From Rhizoclosmatium globosum (taxonomy: Eukaryota; Chytridiomycota; Chytridiomycetes; Chytridiales; Chytriomycetaceae): a DNA stretch of 64,000 nucleotides. Under the pieces are notes generated by a model. That model did no database searches. It was not told the origin of the DNA and worked only from the letters and a program-made list of their open reading frames with translations. The translations under genes and the position numbers were made by a program. The stretch covers positions 1 to 64,000 of the forward strand of contig MCGO01000023.1 of assembly GCA_002104985.1 (NCBI GenBank), written 5' to 3'. How positions within the stretch are numbered: position 1 is the first letter of the stretch; each line of letters opens with the position of its first letter. Below, in pieces: positions 1-10,497 of this stretch.

Positions 1-2801
1 CTGATCTTGAACGGATTCACTTTCCATGGACTCAACCATAACGTCATGAGGAGGAACTCCTTTCTTGAGCTCTCGCCGTTCCTTTGTCAATAACTTTCTT
101 TTCTCGTTGCCGCTTTTGTTTGTCATCGCTTCAGCAGGCACTTCATGCACGGCAAAGTCCGGTTCGTCAATCGACTCGATAGCATGGGCTTCTCCAGTTG
201 ATACTTGTTAAAGTTGACCACAACTGACTCAGGTTCTTGATCAGCGATAGGCGCATCTTCTTCCGAATCTTCTCGTCCTTCGTTTCCATCTGCTTCGTTA
301 TCGTCAAGATCGACCAACGCTGCACCGTCTGTTTCAGGTACCGCAACATCACCAAAACGAGTCCAAGGTCTCCTTTCATCAAAGTGCCTCTTTAAACTCT
401 CTTCGTCCACATCAAACAGTAATCCAAATCCATAAATAAGCTGAACTGGCGGCCAAACAAAAACCGTCAGCCAAAAGATTCAAGGTAATAGGCGGCTAAA
501 CAAAAACCGTCAGCCAAAAGATTCAAGGTAATAGTAGCTTACCAAGTAGTTCTTATCCCCACGCGACAGCGGCGCAATGCCTCCCGCCTTCATTACAACA
601 TCACCACGAACCCACCACGCTGATGTGATAATCTTGCTTTCCCACGCTTTAGAATGCGCGACAGTCATGGTTCCAGCTTGATGCAACGTCAACGGCGGGA
701 TTGGAGCTTCAGGTGTCAAACCAGGAGGCCGTGCACCAGCGACATCCCCAAACCCAGCACTGAAGCTATTGATCACCAGTACAGCTGGTGCGCCCTCAAC
801 ATCTGCACACACCAGCACATCATCCTTCCGCATATACTTTCGCAGAAGCACGTCAGTTTGAGCAGCGTCGCGTCCAGATACAACCAAGTAGTTTTCAGAA
901 CTGATGAACCAATTGTACTTTTCGAACCAATATGGAGTACGAATCGTCTTGATCATTGGTGCGGCGCTTTTCGTTGCCTTCAAGTCTTGCGTGATCTTCT
1001 TTTCGGCTTGTTTTAACGCTTTTCCGACAGCATGAATAGTCTTTTCCGCTATAGCAAGATATTAGTGACACCCTTACTAACACAACACTTACCCTTCACA
1101 GCAGCAAGCTTCTTCGAATCATAATACCGCCTCGCATTTCCCCACGCACTCAAGTAAATATCCAAATCGATTTTCAGAGTATTCTCCCTCTTTCTCTTCT
1201 CCCTCTCCTTCTCCAACTTAGCCTTCTCAGCTCTCTTCCGCCCCCTCGCCGCTTTAACATCCGCATCATCATCGCTATCACTCTCCTCTTCACTGTCCTC
1301 ATCCTCACCCCCATCTCCTTCTTCATCAACAAACTCCGGATCCAAGAGCCCAACACTCACAACCCCGACTTCAAGCTTCAACCCCGTAATGACACTCGCG
1401 ACGTAATTCCCCATCCTCGCTTCTTCCTTCACCAATTCCCACAGTTCAACCCAATCCATCCCACTGGCGACAAACTGACGGACAGTGTTGATGACAGCAT
1501 CAACAACCTCGAGATTCGATTCAATACAAGCTGCGACTTTAGCGCTCTGTTGCGTCGCAGTTTGGAGGCGAGTGACTTGGGCTGTATGGCTTTGAGACAC
1601 GGATGCAAGCTTTTTGGACGCGCTAGTCTCGGCGGCGTGGAGTCGTAGTTGAAGACGGTGAGATTCGGTATGAGTGAAGAATTCGTCGAGACAGTTGGAG
1701 AAGGTGTTGTGGTGAAGGATGGGCGGGTCTGCAGGGAGCTGTTTGAGATGTGAAAAAGTTGTAAGGATGGGATTCATCGTATCTGGAGTAGATTCCGAGT
1801 TTGGAAGTGTTGCACCCTGTGAAGATTCCGTTAGTTCAGCAATGGTAAGTTTCGGTAAATAACGCCCACCTTGTGCTCCACTTGCGTAATCCATCCTTCA
1901 AAGGCATGCTTTCCTTCAAACGTCAAGTCCATAATCCGATTCGCATCCCCAAATCAATTGACAAGAGCATCAACAATTCTCTCAAACGTAGAATCATCCC
2001 CAACGACTTCACTCGTTTTAATGGCAGCATCCAACACGTTTCCAAACGAAAGAGCATGATCTACAAGTGCAGGTCCGTACAAGAAGCCAAACTTTTCCAT
2101 TGCCCACTTTCGCAAGGTGACATCCTTCCCACCACCACTCTGCTTAGCCTTCTTGCCCTTCTTTTTTTTGAGATTTGCAGCTTTACTTGACTTTCCACTT
2201 TTCCCACCGGAGACTGTAGCTGTCGTAGCAGGCTCTTCCGTTTCTGCAGTATCGACTTCCTCATCAACACCTCCAGTCGGAACAGACTTTCGGTATTCAT
2301 CAAGGGCAGCAATAATTCCATCCTGATTCAACCCATCGAATGAACGCACGAAATCGACCATAGTGTATCGCTGTCCGACACTGAAGTTGATTTCCACTTT
2401 TCCTTCTTTCCGTCCTCCTTCGCCGTCTCTTTCGTCTCCTTCTTCACAATAGCCTCCTTCTTTTCAATCTTCTGAGCATCTGCGCTAATGTCGGCGACTG
2501 CAGCTGTAGTGGCTGGAGCAGAGGCGCCCGACAGAGCATTTGTTTCCACATCGACGACACGGAGTACCGCCAGAATGCCGTTGTCGTGGCCTGTGAGGAT
2601 AATAGTTCCTGATGAATAAAGTTCAATAAACAGATGATAACCCTAAGTTGAAAAGTGTGAGTCCCAACATCCATCCATCCAAGCAGACAACGCTTCACTC
2701 CCATCAACCAATCAAGCTACAAAACACTCACCAATCTCATCCTCTCCAAAGGTTAAGTCAATAGTATGATGCTCGCCAAGCTGCGTCCCCAGTGATACCT
2801 C
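1..2801 (-). pseudogene. Rqc2/NEMF homologue (ribosome quality control), disrupted and incomplete
   Basis: Rqc2/Tae2/NEMF binds stalled 60S subunits, recruits the Ltn1 ligase and directs CAT tails. Seen on the minus strand: part of the NFACT-N fold (GTIILTGHDNGILAVLRVVD near 2,540-2,620), the middle coiled coil with an acidic and KERE-rich insert (about 1,140-1,860), the NFACT-R block (YWFEKYNWFISSENYLVVSGRD near 860-945; TSAWWV near 610) and the IYGFGLLFDVDEE block near 440. It looks broken. The first roughly 90 residues, including the conserved start, are absent, and the homology begins at 2,801 just after a splice-acceptor-like AAATAAG. The frame shifts near 2,395. An in-frame TGA lies at 1,954-1,956 between ALVN and FGDANRI. 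The frame shifts again near 190-200. The Asp-Arg pair needed for CAT tailing appears as His-His in LGEHHTIDLTFG. Each lesion is seen directly; pseudogene status is inferred. The 3' end lies beyond the left edge. Confidence 0.75.
448..533. repeat. 43-bp tandem duplication inside an intron of the Rqc2-like gene
   Basis: Two head-to-tail copies (448-490 and 491-533) differ at about one base. They fall within the intron at 441-542 (minus strand donor GTAAGC, acceptor TTCAG), so the duplication lengthened the intron without touching coding sequence. Confidence 0.9.
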
Positions 2802-2869
2802 CTTATTTGATTAAAAAATAAATGGGAAGAAGATAATTCAATAAAACTTAGATTTGAATCAACACTCAT

Positions 2870-5777
2870 TCACGCGTACTTCTTCCCATTCACAACCTCA
2901 ATCTTTTGTGGCTTGCTGTATCCAAGCAACCTTCTAAAACTCTGCCGTGAATAACGTCCAGTCCAATCAACCCACTCCTTCACTTCATATCCAGCCTTTC
3001 CAACAGTCTTCAACACTTTCTTTGCCGGTCGAACAGCAACAACTCCAACACCCCACGCGGCAGTATCAACCGCAGCTTCCCACACAGAATCCGTGAAATC
3101 TAAAACATTCGCAATTGGCGCCGGCACCGCACTGAGATACGGGTAGTTTGGATCTCCACGCGTTGGATACAAAATCCGTGGCTTGATTGTGTAGTTGAAC
3201 AAAGGTTTCGCTTGCTGTTGTTTCCTGAAATCGTAAGAATCGATATTATCGACTTGTGAGGGTGTGCTGGCGTGGAAAACTTGTGTAATTGCTGAAATCG
3301 CACTTCCAATTGGCGTGGCGGGAGCTGCAGAAGCCTGTCGACTTCTCGTGACTTTCACGCTTTGCTGCTGACCGCCTTTCTCTCGCCAACCCATAGGATT
3401 GAATTGATTTCCTTGAGGTCCTGGTACACCATAATACCCAAGTTTATCCTCCGCACGAGTCTTACGCAGCAATCGATCATCATAGAGGCTTCGTCCCTTG
3501 TGCGGATGTCCACTAGCGTCAGCCACATCCTCGACTCCGAGTGGTTCAACTTTCACATCTCCTACTTTTTGTCTACGTGTCTGCTTCTCCAAGTATTCGC
3601 GGGTAGGATCCACATCCCAAAGAATAAGTATCCAACTTAAGTTCAATCCCGTCAATCGTTCCCATTTGTCAACCGTAACAGCCAACAACCCTTGCTTCTT
3701 GAGCTGATAAAAGATCTAAACTCAAATTCAATTAACGCTCTTCTATTAAACAAGACAAAGTCACTCACCTCATAAAACCCACGAACAGTAAGACCAAAGG
3801 CTATAATCCAGAAGAGACCGTTTCCGAATCCTTGAACTGTAAGTCCAATTCTCGCAATCTCAGGAAACACAGGTCCATCCTTCAGTCCATGATACAAGTC
3901 CCCGCCATTTCCTCCATACCCATTCGCATACCCATTTCTTTTCGCCCCATCCCAAACACTCTCTTCCTTCTTCGAAAACCAACTCTGCTGCGTTGCCGCA
4001 TTACTCTTTCCACCAACAATGGGAGTCTTTACAGGCGTCGACCCCCAAATACTCCACCCAGTCGCCTTAATCGCCTCCGGAAACACAGGCCCATCTTTCA
4101 ATCCATGAAACTCATGTCCACTCTTCCTTTCTCCACCATTCACATTCTGAGCGCTAACTCCATACCCATCCCAGATACTCTTTTCGTTCGCGGAGAACCA
4201 TCCACTTTTCTTTGAACGTTGCGAAGTCGAAACGACATGTTGTTGTGTATCTTGTTGGTAGTTTTGTTGGCGAGTGTTTCCTGAAACCAATTTATCGCCC
4301 ACGAATTGCAAGACACTGTCATACGCGCTCCACAAGCCTTGGCGTCCATGGCCCTGTAAGAAAAGATTTAAAATTGAGTACTGCAGCTCAAGTAAATGCA
4401 TACCTCGGATCCACTCTTCCCAGAAGCCGTATAAGAAGCAATAGTAGAATCCCAGTACTGATCCCACGCAGAAGTTTCTTCATTTGTTTGTGACTTCTGC
4501 TTTTTCTCACCACGACCCGCCACAACTTTCGGCTTTTCAGTCACGCGCGCACGATCTTTTGATGCAGAACGAATCTTTTCGTATTCACGTTCATCGGATT
4601 CGTCGCGGTATCGCGGCCTTGGCTGCTCCTTTTCTCTTGGTCGTCTTTCATTGTACTCCTCTCGTTGATACTCCCTTGGACGTGCACCAGGACTACTTCC
4701 ACGCTCATAACGCCTTTGTGGCTCAGACCCATACTCATACTCTCCACTACGATAAGCAGGACGACCACTATCCCATTCATCCCGCTGAGCACGAACGTAT
4801 CCATCGGACTCATATTCGCGACGACTTTCTTCACGATTAGGGTTAGCAGGATATCTTTGACGACCGGAACCAGGTTCACGAACAAAATCCGAATCAGCAA
4901 CGACTGGTCGAACTTGAAAACGTTCCGGCTGTCTCTGTTGATTGTATTCCGGTTTGTTTTGCTGTTGCCGCTGTTGTTCATAAAAGATTGGCCGCTGTTG
5001 GTTCGCACTCTTGACAGGTAGATCCCTCGCTGACTTAGATGATGAAGACGGTTTTGGAGACGCAACAAAGTCGTTGACATTGAAAGAATCCCAGACACTC
5101 TTTTCTTTTGTCGCTCCATCAGATCGTCTACTTTCATGAACATTTGATGCACGTGCAGACGGCTTTGAATCCTGAACACTTTCACTTGACTTTTGATTCG
5201 TAGCAGAAGCTCCATCACGATTCGACACAAAGACATCCTTCCCGAAAAAGGAATTAAAAGAATCGGCGACATTCAGTTCCTTCCCATTGACACTCTTCAA
5301 GTCAGCAAACTGACCCGCTACTTTGTTCCACCAACCCCAGTCTTCATCCTTGTTATTTCCATCCACAGAATCAGAATCGAATTGTTGAGTGAAAAAGATT
5401 GAGCCGGAATCCTTTTTCGATTTGATTGCCGACGAGTCCTTTGACGAATGTTGCGAATCCGGAGAAGAAGATTTTAAAGCGGAAGCGACAGTGGCCCAAA
5501 CACTTTCTTGATCCGTGTTTTTTGAAGCGAAGCCACTTCTCTTTTGATTTGAATCAACCTGGTCATCCATTTTTTGATTCTTTTGATCCAATTGGTCCCA
5601 GTACTTGTCCCAGGTCCAGTCAGAGTCCCAAACTGAGGATTCCTTCTTTTGCTCAGGTGCGCGGCCGTAAGAGTCATCCCTCAAGGATTCCTTCGATGCC
5701 TCAGCCTCTTGATAAACAGAGTGCGATGAGCGAGAACGCGCAGGCTTTGGATAGCCTTGGGCATCGTAAAAGACCAT
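2870..5777 (-). CDS. Unrecognised membrane-associated protein with repeated S-V/I-W-D motifs
   Basis: I do not recognise this family. Three exons fit: 5,777 to about 4,360, about 4,353 to 3,770, and about 3,715 to 2,870, with introns near 4,354-4,400 and 3,716-3,769, giving roughly 920 residues. The first two thirds are polar, disordered and rich in Ser, Arg, Gln and Tyr. A short motif recurs: SSVWDSDW, ESVWATV, KSVWDSF, TSAWDQYWDS, KSIWDGYG, ESVWDGAK. The segment HGLKDGPVFPE occurs twice, each time after a W-D motif. A hydrophobic stretch (FGNGLFWIIAFGLTV) near the end of exon 2 could be a membrane segment, and the C-terminal exon is basic with a few more hydrophobic stretches. The start is the first ATG of the open frame (MVFYDAQGYP). 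No catalytic motif is visible. The repeated tryptophan motif suggests a multivalent binding platform, but that is inference. Confidence 0.7.
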
Positions 5778-6046
5778 ACTTGTAACTAATTAGAGTGTTT
5801 GATGGATACGATAGAAGATTGGAGCGAGATTTGGGGGCAGGAAAGGGTGAGTTCTGGAGAACAATGGAATTTTCAGGCAGAGAGTAGAAAGTGCGTTCCA
5901 GAAGAAAGAGAAAGACGAGAAGGGCAGGCGACAAGATAAAAATGCCCGAAAATGTGTTTGATAAAATTGTGATAGTTGTTGGTTTTGAAGTTGGATGACA
6001 TTGAAAGAAAGGTGAAAACACTTCCATCAAGTGACAGTGACATCTG

Positions 6047-7910
6047 ATGCTTCCCACGCCCCCTTCATCAAATGCACCACTTGGAACAACTGGAACCACT
6101 GGAACCAATTCAAAGGCATTTGAGCGATCAAAGAGCCACAATGATCTGAGCTCGCCCAGTCTCCAGGTCCAGCTCCAAGTCGTTCTTCCAACACCGTCAA
6201 CCTTCTCCACGAACGAATCCGTTGTTTTCAAGAACGACCAGATCTTTAAGATTAAAGCAATTGAAGCGTACTTGGCCCCGGCGTCGCTGCCATCGCATTT
6301 GTCGTTTCGAAAGGGACAGGCCTTCTAGTTGAGTATCTTCGTATCTACTAGCACCCAACTAGTAGCCAACTAGTGCTAACCTGCTCTAGTGCCCTCAACC
6401 ACAACGACCTATCAAAGACCTTCTTTGTCAGCACAGAGTATGCCACGCCCTTCTCTCGCACGGCCGTCAATGGAGTCGTACCCGATCGCTACTTTGAAAT
6501 AGTCGAGCTCAACACTGGAAAGAACAAGAACAAGGGAAAAGAACCAGCTTTTACCCAGGCAAAGGTGGTTCGTATCCACCCTTAACTTCACATCTAATGC
6601 GTTGTGTCATACAGGATGCATCACGTCACACCTCCAACACTCCCTCAACCAATGCCAACAAGTCGTCCCTTGCCTCAATGGCTCTTCTCGCAGCCCTTCA
6701 AAAGGAGCAGGAACAGCAATACATCCAGCAATCGTCGTCGAGAACATCTGGCTCAAACACCCCTTCCACCTCAATGTCAACCGCAACAACCCCCACAAAC
6801 AGAAACCAGCACCATCCTTCTGCACGCACCCGAATGACCGAAGCGGGTGCAGAACTCGAACGAGAACTCAGAAATGCCTTGTCCCAGGCCGACATTAACG
6901 CAAAGGCTGTCTCGCACCCCCCACAGCATCCTCAGCCACCCATCCCAACCACTTCTTCCTCAGAGGGAACCCTTCGCAGATCGCTCTCTCGTGGACGTGA
7001 AATGTTCGCAAAGTTTGTCGGTGTTTCCACCTCAGACACATCGAAACCAGCTTCAAAACCAATACCCGCAGACGAAGCTCCTCCAATGCCAAACCTCTCC
7101 GAAAACAATGCCCAACATCCTCCAAAACCCGCTTCTCCCGCCCTTCTCTCCTCAAACTCGCTCCTTCCTTCTTCGTCCTCTGAAACTCCAACAGCAATGT
7201 CCCACACTTCAACAACGTCATCCGGAGGTGTCCGTGGAGCTTCATTCATGCGTATGCTGAAAGGCTTGTTACCCTCTGGAAGTACAGCAACCGCCTCAAC
7301 AGATTCACACCTCCTCAACACAAAACCACAGCCAAAGCCCACCACCCAAAACTCAACAACACCATCATCTTCATTCATGTACTCACGAACCCGTTCGCAC
7401 TCTCACTCAACCCCTTCCACAACCTCCCACCCAAAGACCCCAACCGGCACCTCAACGACATCCAACAACAACACAACCACAACCCCCTCAAAGCAATCCT
7501 TCCTCTCCCGCTTCAACAACCACGGAACATCCGCTCGCACACCAAACGCACCAACAGCCCCACCTTCCGCCGTCTCCTACCTAACAATGAAATCCCCCGC
7601 AGGAACAGACTCAGCCCCAGGAACCCCCTCCTTCTCAACCTTAGCACCCCCGCCTATCCCCGAAATCCCATCCGTATACCATAACCAACGCTCAGGAACC
7701 TCATCGTCCCACCTCTTCCTCCCATCAGACGCAGACTTGGCCGCATACCCAGTCCCACAACGACCTGTTGGAGGAACAACTTTCGGCGGACATGCTGCAT
7801 CAGCAGCGGAAAGAGCTGACGGACTTCCGCAACGAAGTAACAGTCAAACGAGTTCAGGCAACAGACTGAAAAGTTCATTGAAAAAGTCGAGCAGTTCGTT
7901 TTGGGGATGA
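6047..7910 (+). CDS. SH3-like domain protein with long Ser/Thr/Pro-rich tail
   Basis: Three exons: 6,047-6,327, 6,390 to about 6,564, and 6,615-7,910. The first intron carries a GCTAAC branch site and the second a CTAAT. Across exons 1-2 the protein reads SFRKGQAFYALNHNDLSKTF, then FVSTEYATPFSRTAVNGVVP and DRYFEIVEL. The ALN(H)-ND start, the aromatic pairs and the GVVPxxYFEI end are what an SH3 or SH3-like fold shows, so a scaffold or adaptor role at the cortex is a reasonable guess. The remaining 430 or so residues are low-complexity Ser, Thr, Pro, Asn and Gln with a few structured islands (GASFMRMLKGLLPSG, SFLSRFNNHG). It ends in a serine/lysine-rich tail, SSLKKSSSSFWG. No signal peptide or membrane segment is seen. 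I cannot assign it to a named gene. Confidence 0.7.
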
Positions 7911-8165
7911 GACCCCCTTTTCTTTGTCGGTATGTGGGTTGTGCGTGTCGGGTTAGAGTTTGGTCACGATCAATGTTGTCGTTTTAATTAGAGATGTCAG
8001 AAAACAGATAGTAAAGTGAATTCGAAAAAAAGTAATCATCTCTTCTAATAATTTAATGTTATCAAATAATCAATTGAAACGAAATCAAGTTTATTACGTC
8101 AGTAATGCTTGAACCATTCCATACTGGGAATAGATCAAATGAGATTCAAAGAACATAATGGCAGT

Positions 8166-9842
8166 CTAGAAAGCAAACAAGAGGGAAACAATAAAAGCGG
8201 AAACAATTCCAACGACACCAACAGAAGCACTCTTGTAGATATTGTTGGCTGTAGCTGGCCCACCGTAAGCTGTTGGCCCACCGTAACCAGTTGGAGCGAC
8301 GTAACCAGTGGGAACAACCGTTGGAGTGGTAACTGTGGTCGAAGCCGCGTTGGATGCAACTGAAGTCGAAATAGTAGTAGCTGCAGAACCTTTGACAGAA
8401 GCAATAGCCGAAGCAGTGCTGACAGAAGGAATTACAGTAGATGCGCTGATAGAAGCAACAGCAGTAGCGGCATTGACAGAAATAGTTGATGAATCAAGTG
8501 CGGTGGAAACAACCGCGGAAGAAGAAACCATAGTGGATGAACTCAAAGTAGTCGAAACCGCGGAAGAAGAAACCATAGTGGATGAAATCAAAGTAGTCGA
8601 AACCGCGGAAGAAAAAACCATAGTGGATGAACTCAAAGTAGTCGAAACCGCGGTAGAAGAAACCATAGTGGATGAACTCAAAGTAGTCAAAACCATGGTA
8701 GAAGAAACTACAATGGATGTACTCAAAGAAGTCGGAATCGCGGTAGAAGAAACCATAGTGGATGTACTCAAAGTAGTCGAAATCGCGGTGGAAGCAATAG
8801 TTGTTGTCGGAATAAATGACTTGTCAAAGTAGTGGAACGTGATATCCCCCGGATCGCGACGACCATCGTTAAAAATAGTGAAGTTCACATACATATTCGC
8901 TTCATCAATAGGATTTAACTTGGGATAGATCGTACCCCCAAAATAGCGCTCAAATCTGCTGGAAATATCACTATCTCCACACGCCTGACTGGCATTTAAA
9001 AACTGAAATTTAACAGCTAAAAGTTCATCAATACATCCGTCTTGTAGGTTTGCGCCCGGCAATAAAGCTTGATTTCCAATGTCATAGCCGACGAGAGAAT
9101 AAGTACGAAACAGATATTTTCTATCGATAGCAACATAATTGTAAACGCACGAGTTTTCAGCAGTTGGACTATCTGGATTGGAAGAGACAGTGACATTAAA
9201 TTTGACGTCGGAAATGAAATGTGCCTTGATAGTTTGGGCAGAAACACCATATGCGTGCGATAGAGTTGTTTGAATGTCAGTTTCTCCAATAAAAATCTGC
9301 TGATTGCCTAAGACGTAGGGAACACTCAGCGACACACGGTTCTCCTGTGAGTTGTCGATAAGTTTTGGCGCAGATCCCCCACAGACTGGGTTCTTGTACT
9401 CCAGAACGTATTGAGTCGACATCAACCGATTTGTTGGGATCCATTGAATAGCACAGTTTGTGCTAAGCTCTCGCCGCTTAGTGCCAATGGGTTTGGAGAC
9501 GTTGAATTTGCCTTCAAGGTAGAGAACATCGACAGGTTCAGCTTGTTCATTGAACCTACCACCTATCAGCAGGCCGGAAGCATTGTACCCGTATGCAGTC
9601 GATAAGCGAGACAAAAGATCGGAACCGCCACACGCTGGACTGGTGTCAACGAAAGTCATTTGATTGACCAAAGCATTGTTCTTGTTATAATCATCTGAAG
9701 GAACTGTGACTGTTGCAGGAAGGGAAAAGGTCAAGCATCGCAATTGGGCTGGAGTCGGATTGGCAACCGCAAAGTCAGCGTAGCAGTCCTGGGCAGAAAC
9801 TGCGTAACGCTCGAAGGTGCCTCCGTTGAAAGTGACACTCAT
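8166..9842 (-). CDS. Probable surface protein with three related modules, Ser/Thr repeat stalk and hydrophobic tail
   Basis: A single open frame from ATG 9,842 (MSVTFNGGTFERYAVSAQDC) gives about 558 residues. The N-terminal 350 residues hold two or three copies of a related segment of about 100 residues: TSPACGGSDLLSRLSTAYGY, then ETDIQTTLSHAYGVSAQ, then ASQACGDSDISSRFERYFGG. These are rich in possible N-glycosylation sites. A Ser/Thr/Val stalk follows, built from a 15-residue tandem repeat, and the last 20 residues are hydrophobic with only a short polar lead-in (SVGVVGIVSAFIVSLLFAF). That layout is typical of GPI-anchored cell-surface proteins. No signal peptide is visible at this ATG, so a short upstream exon is likely missing; the in-frame extension upstream of it is not hydrophobic either. 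Function unknown; adhesin-like by architecture only. Confidence 0.7.
   Translation of the reverse strand: MSVTFNGGTFERYAVSAQDCYADFAVANPTPAQLRCLTFSLPATVTVPSDDYNKNNALVNQMTFVDTSPACGGSDLLSRLSTAYGYNASGLLIGGRFNEQAEPVDVLYLEGKFNVSKPIGTKRRELSTNCAIQWIPTNRLMSTQYVLEYKNPVCGGSAPKLIDNSQENRVSLSVPYVLGNQQIFIGETDIQTTLSHAYGVSAQTIKAHFISDVKFNVTVSSNPDSPTAENSCVYNYVAIDRKYLFRTYSLVGYDIGNQALLPGANLQDGCIDELLAVKFQFLNASQACGDSDISSRFERYFGGTIYPKLNPIDEANMYVNFTIFNDGRRDPGDITFHYFDKSFIPTTTIASTAISTTLSTSTMVSSTAIPTSLSTSIVVSSTMVLTTLSSSTMVSSTAVSTTLSSSTMVFSSAVSTTLISSTMVSSSAVSTTLSSSTMVSSSAVVSTALDSSTISVNAATAVASISASTVIPSVSTASAIASVKGSAATTISTSVASNAASTTVTTPTVVPTGYVAPTGYGGPTAYGGPATANNIYKSASVGVVGIVSAFIVSLLFAF
8500..8800 (-). repeat. Coding minisatellite, 45-bp (15-codon) unit, about six copies
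   Basis: Within the surface-protein stalk the unit SSSTMVSSSAVSTTL repeats about six times with small substitutions. The unit length is a multiple of three, so copy-number change keeps the frame. Confidence 0.85.
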
Positions 9843-10497
9843 TTTCAGGATGGAAATGTGAATGTGTTTCGGCTTTTGAATGTAGTTGTGCGAGACAAGC
9901 CCATCATTCTTTGGTCGGGATTTGGGATAAAAGTTGCAATCAAAATCCCTTATCAGAATCAATTCATATTCTTGTTAAAACCACAGGCACAGGGTGCTTT
10001 TCCACGACTGAAATGCTGTCATATTGGTCATAAACGTTTAGAAGTGGATTTTTCTCGATGCAAATGAATTAGACACAAGTTGATAAAGGAGTGCCATTTT
10101 TCCCAACGCAAATGACTTAGACACAAGTAGATAAATGAATGTATAACCGCATAAGACTGTTTATATGATCAAAATTGTCCTTATCAAAGAAGCCGCAAAG
10201 ATGCGGAATGTGCAAACGTTACTACCAGGTGGTGTGGAAGACTCATAATGTTGTATCAGAACGAACGTTTTTATTGATATCTGCTTTGATTCTGACAGAA
10301 GTCGGATTCTTTCCGTCGACGGAGCATAATTATGCGCGAAAGGATTTTAAGAAGTTCCTCAGGAAATGATCCAGATTGTACAACTTTAATTTAGTTCAAC
10401 GCAAAGCAACTATGATTTCATGTTTACCTTATTTCTCACAATAACTTTTATTTGAACAGTAGAAACTTGTTCATTTATTTTTCTATCTCACCACAAT
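9843..10497. other. Intergenic region, no gene seen
   Basis: AT-rich spacer shared upstream of the surface protein (minus) and the UreG-like gene (plus). It holds a degenerate direct repeat, GCAAATGA(A/C)TTAGACACAAGT, near 10,060 and 10,110. Any missing first exon of the surface protein would lie here. Confidence 0.5.
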
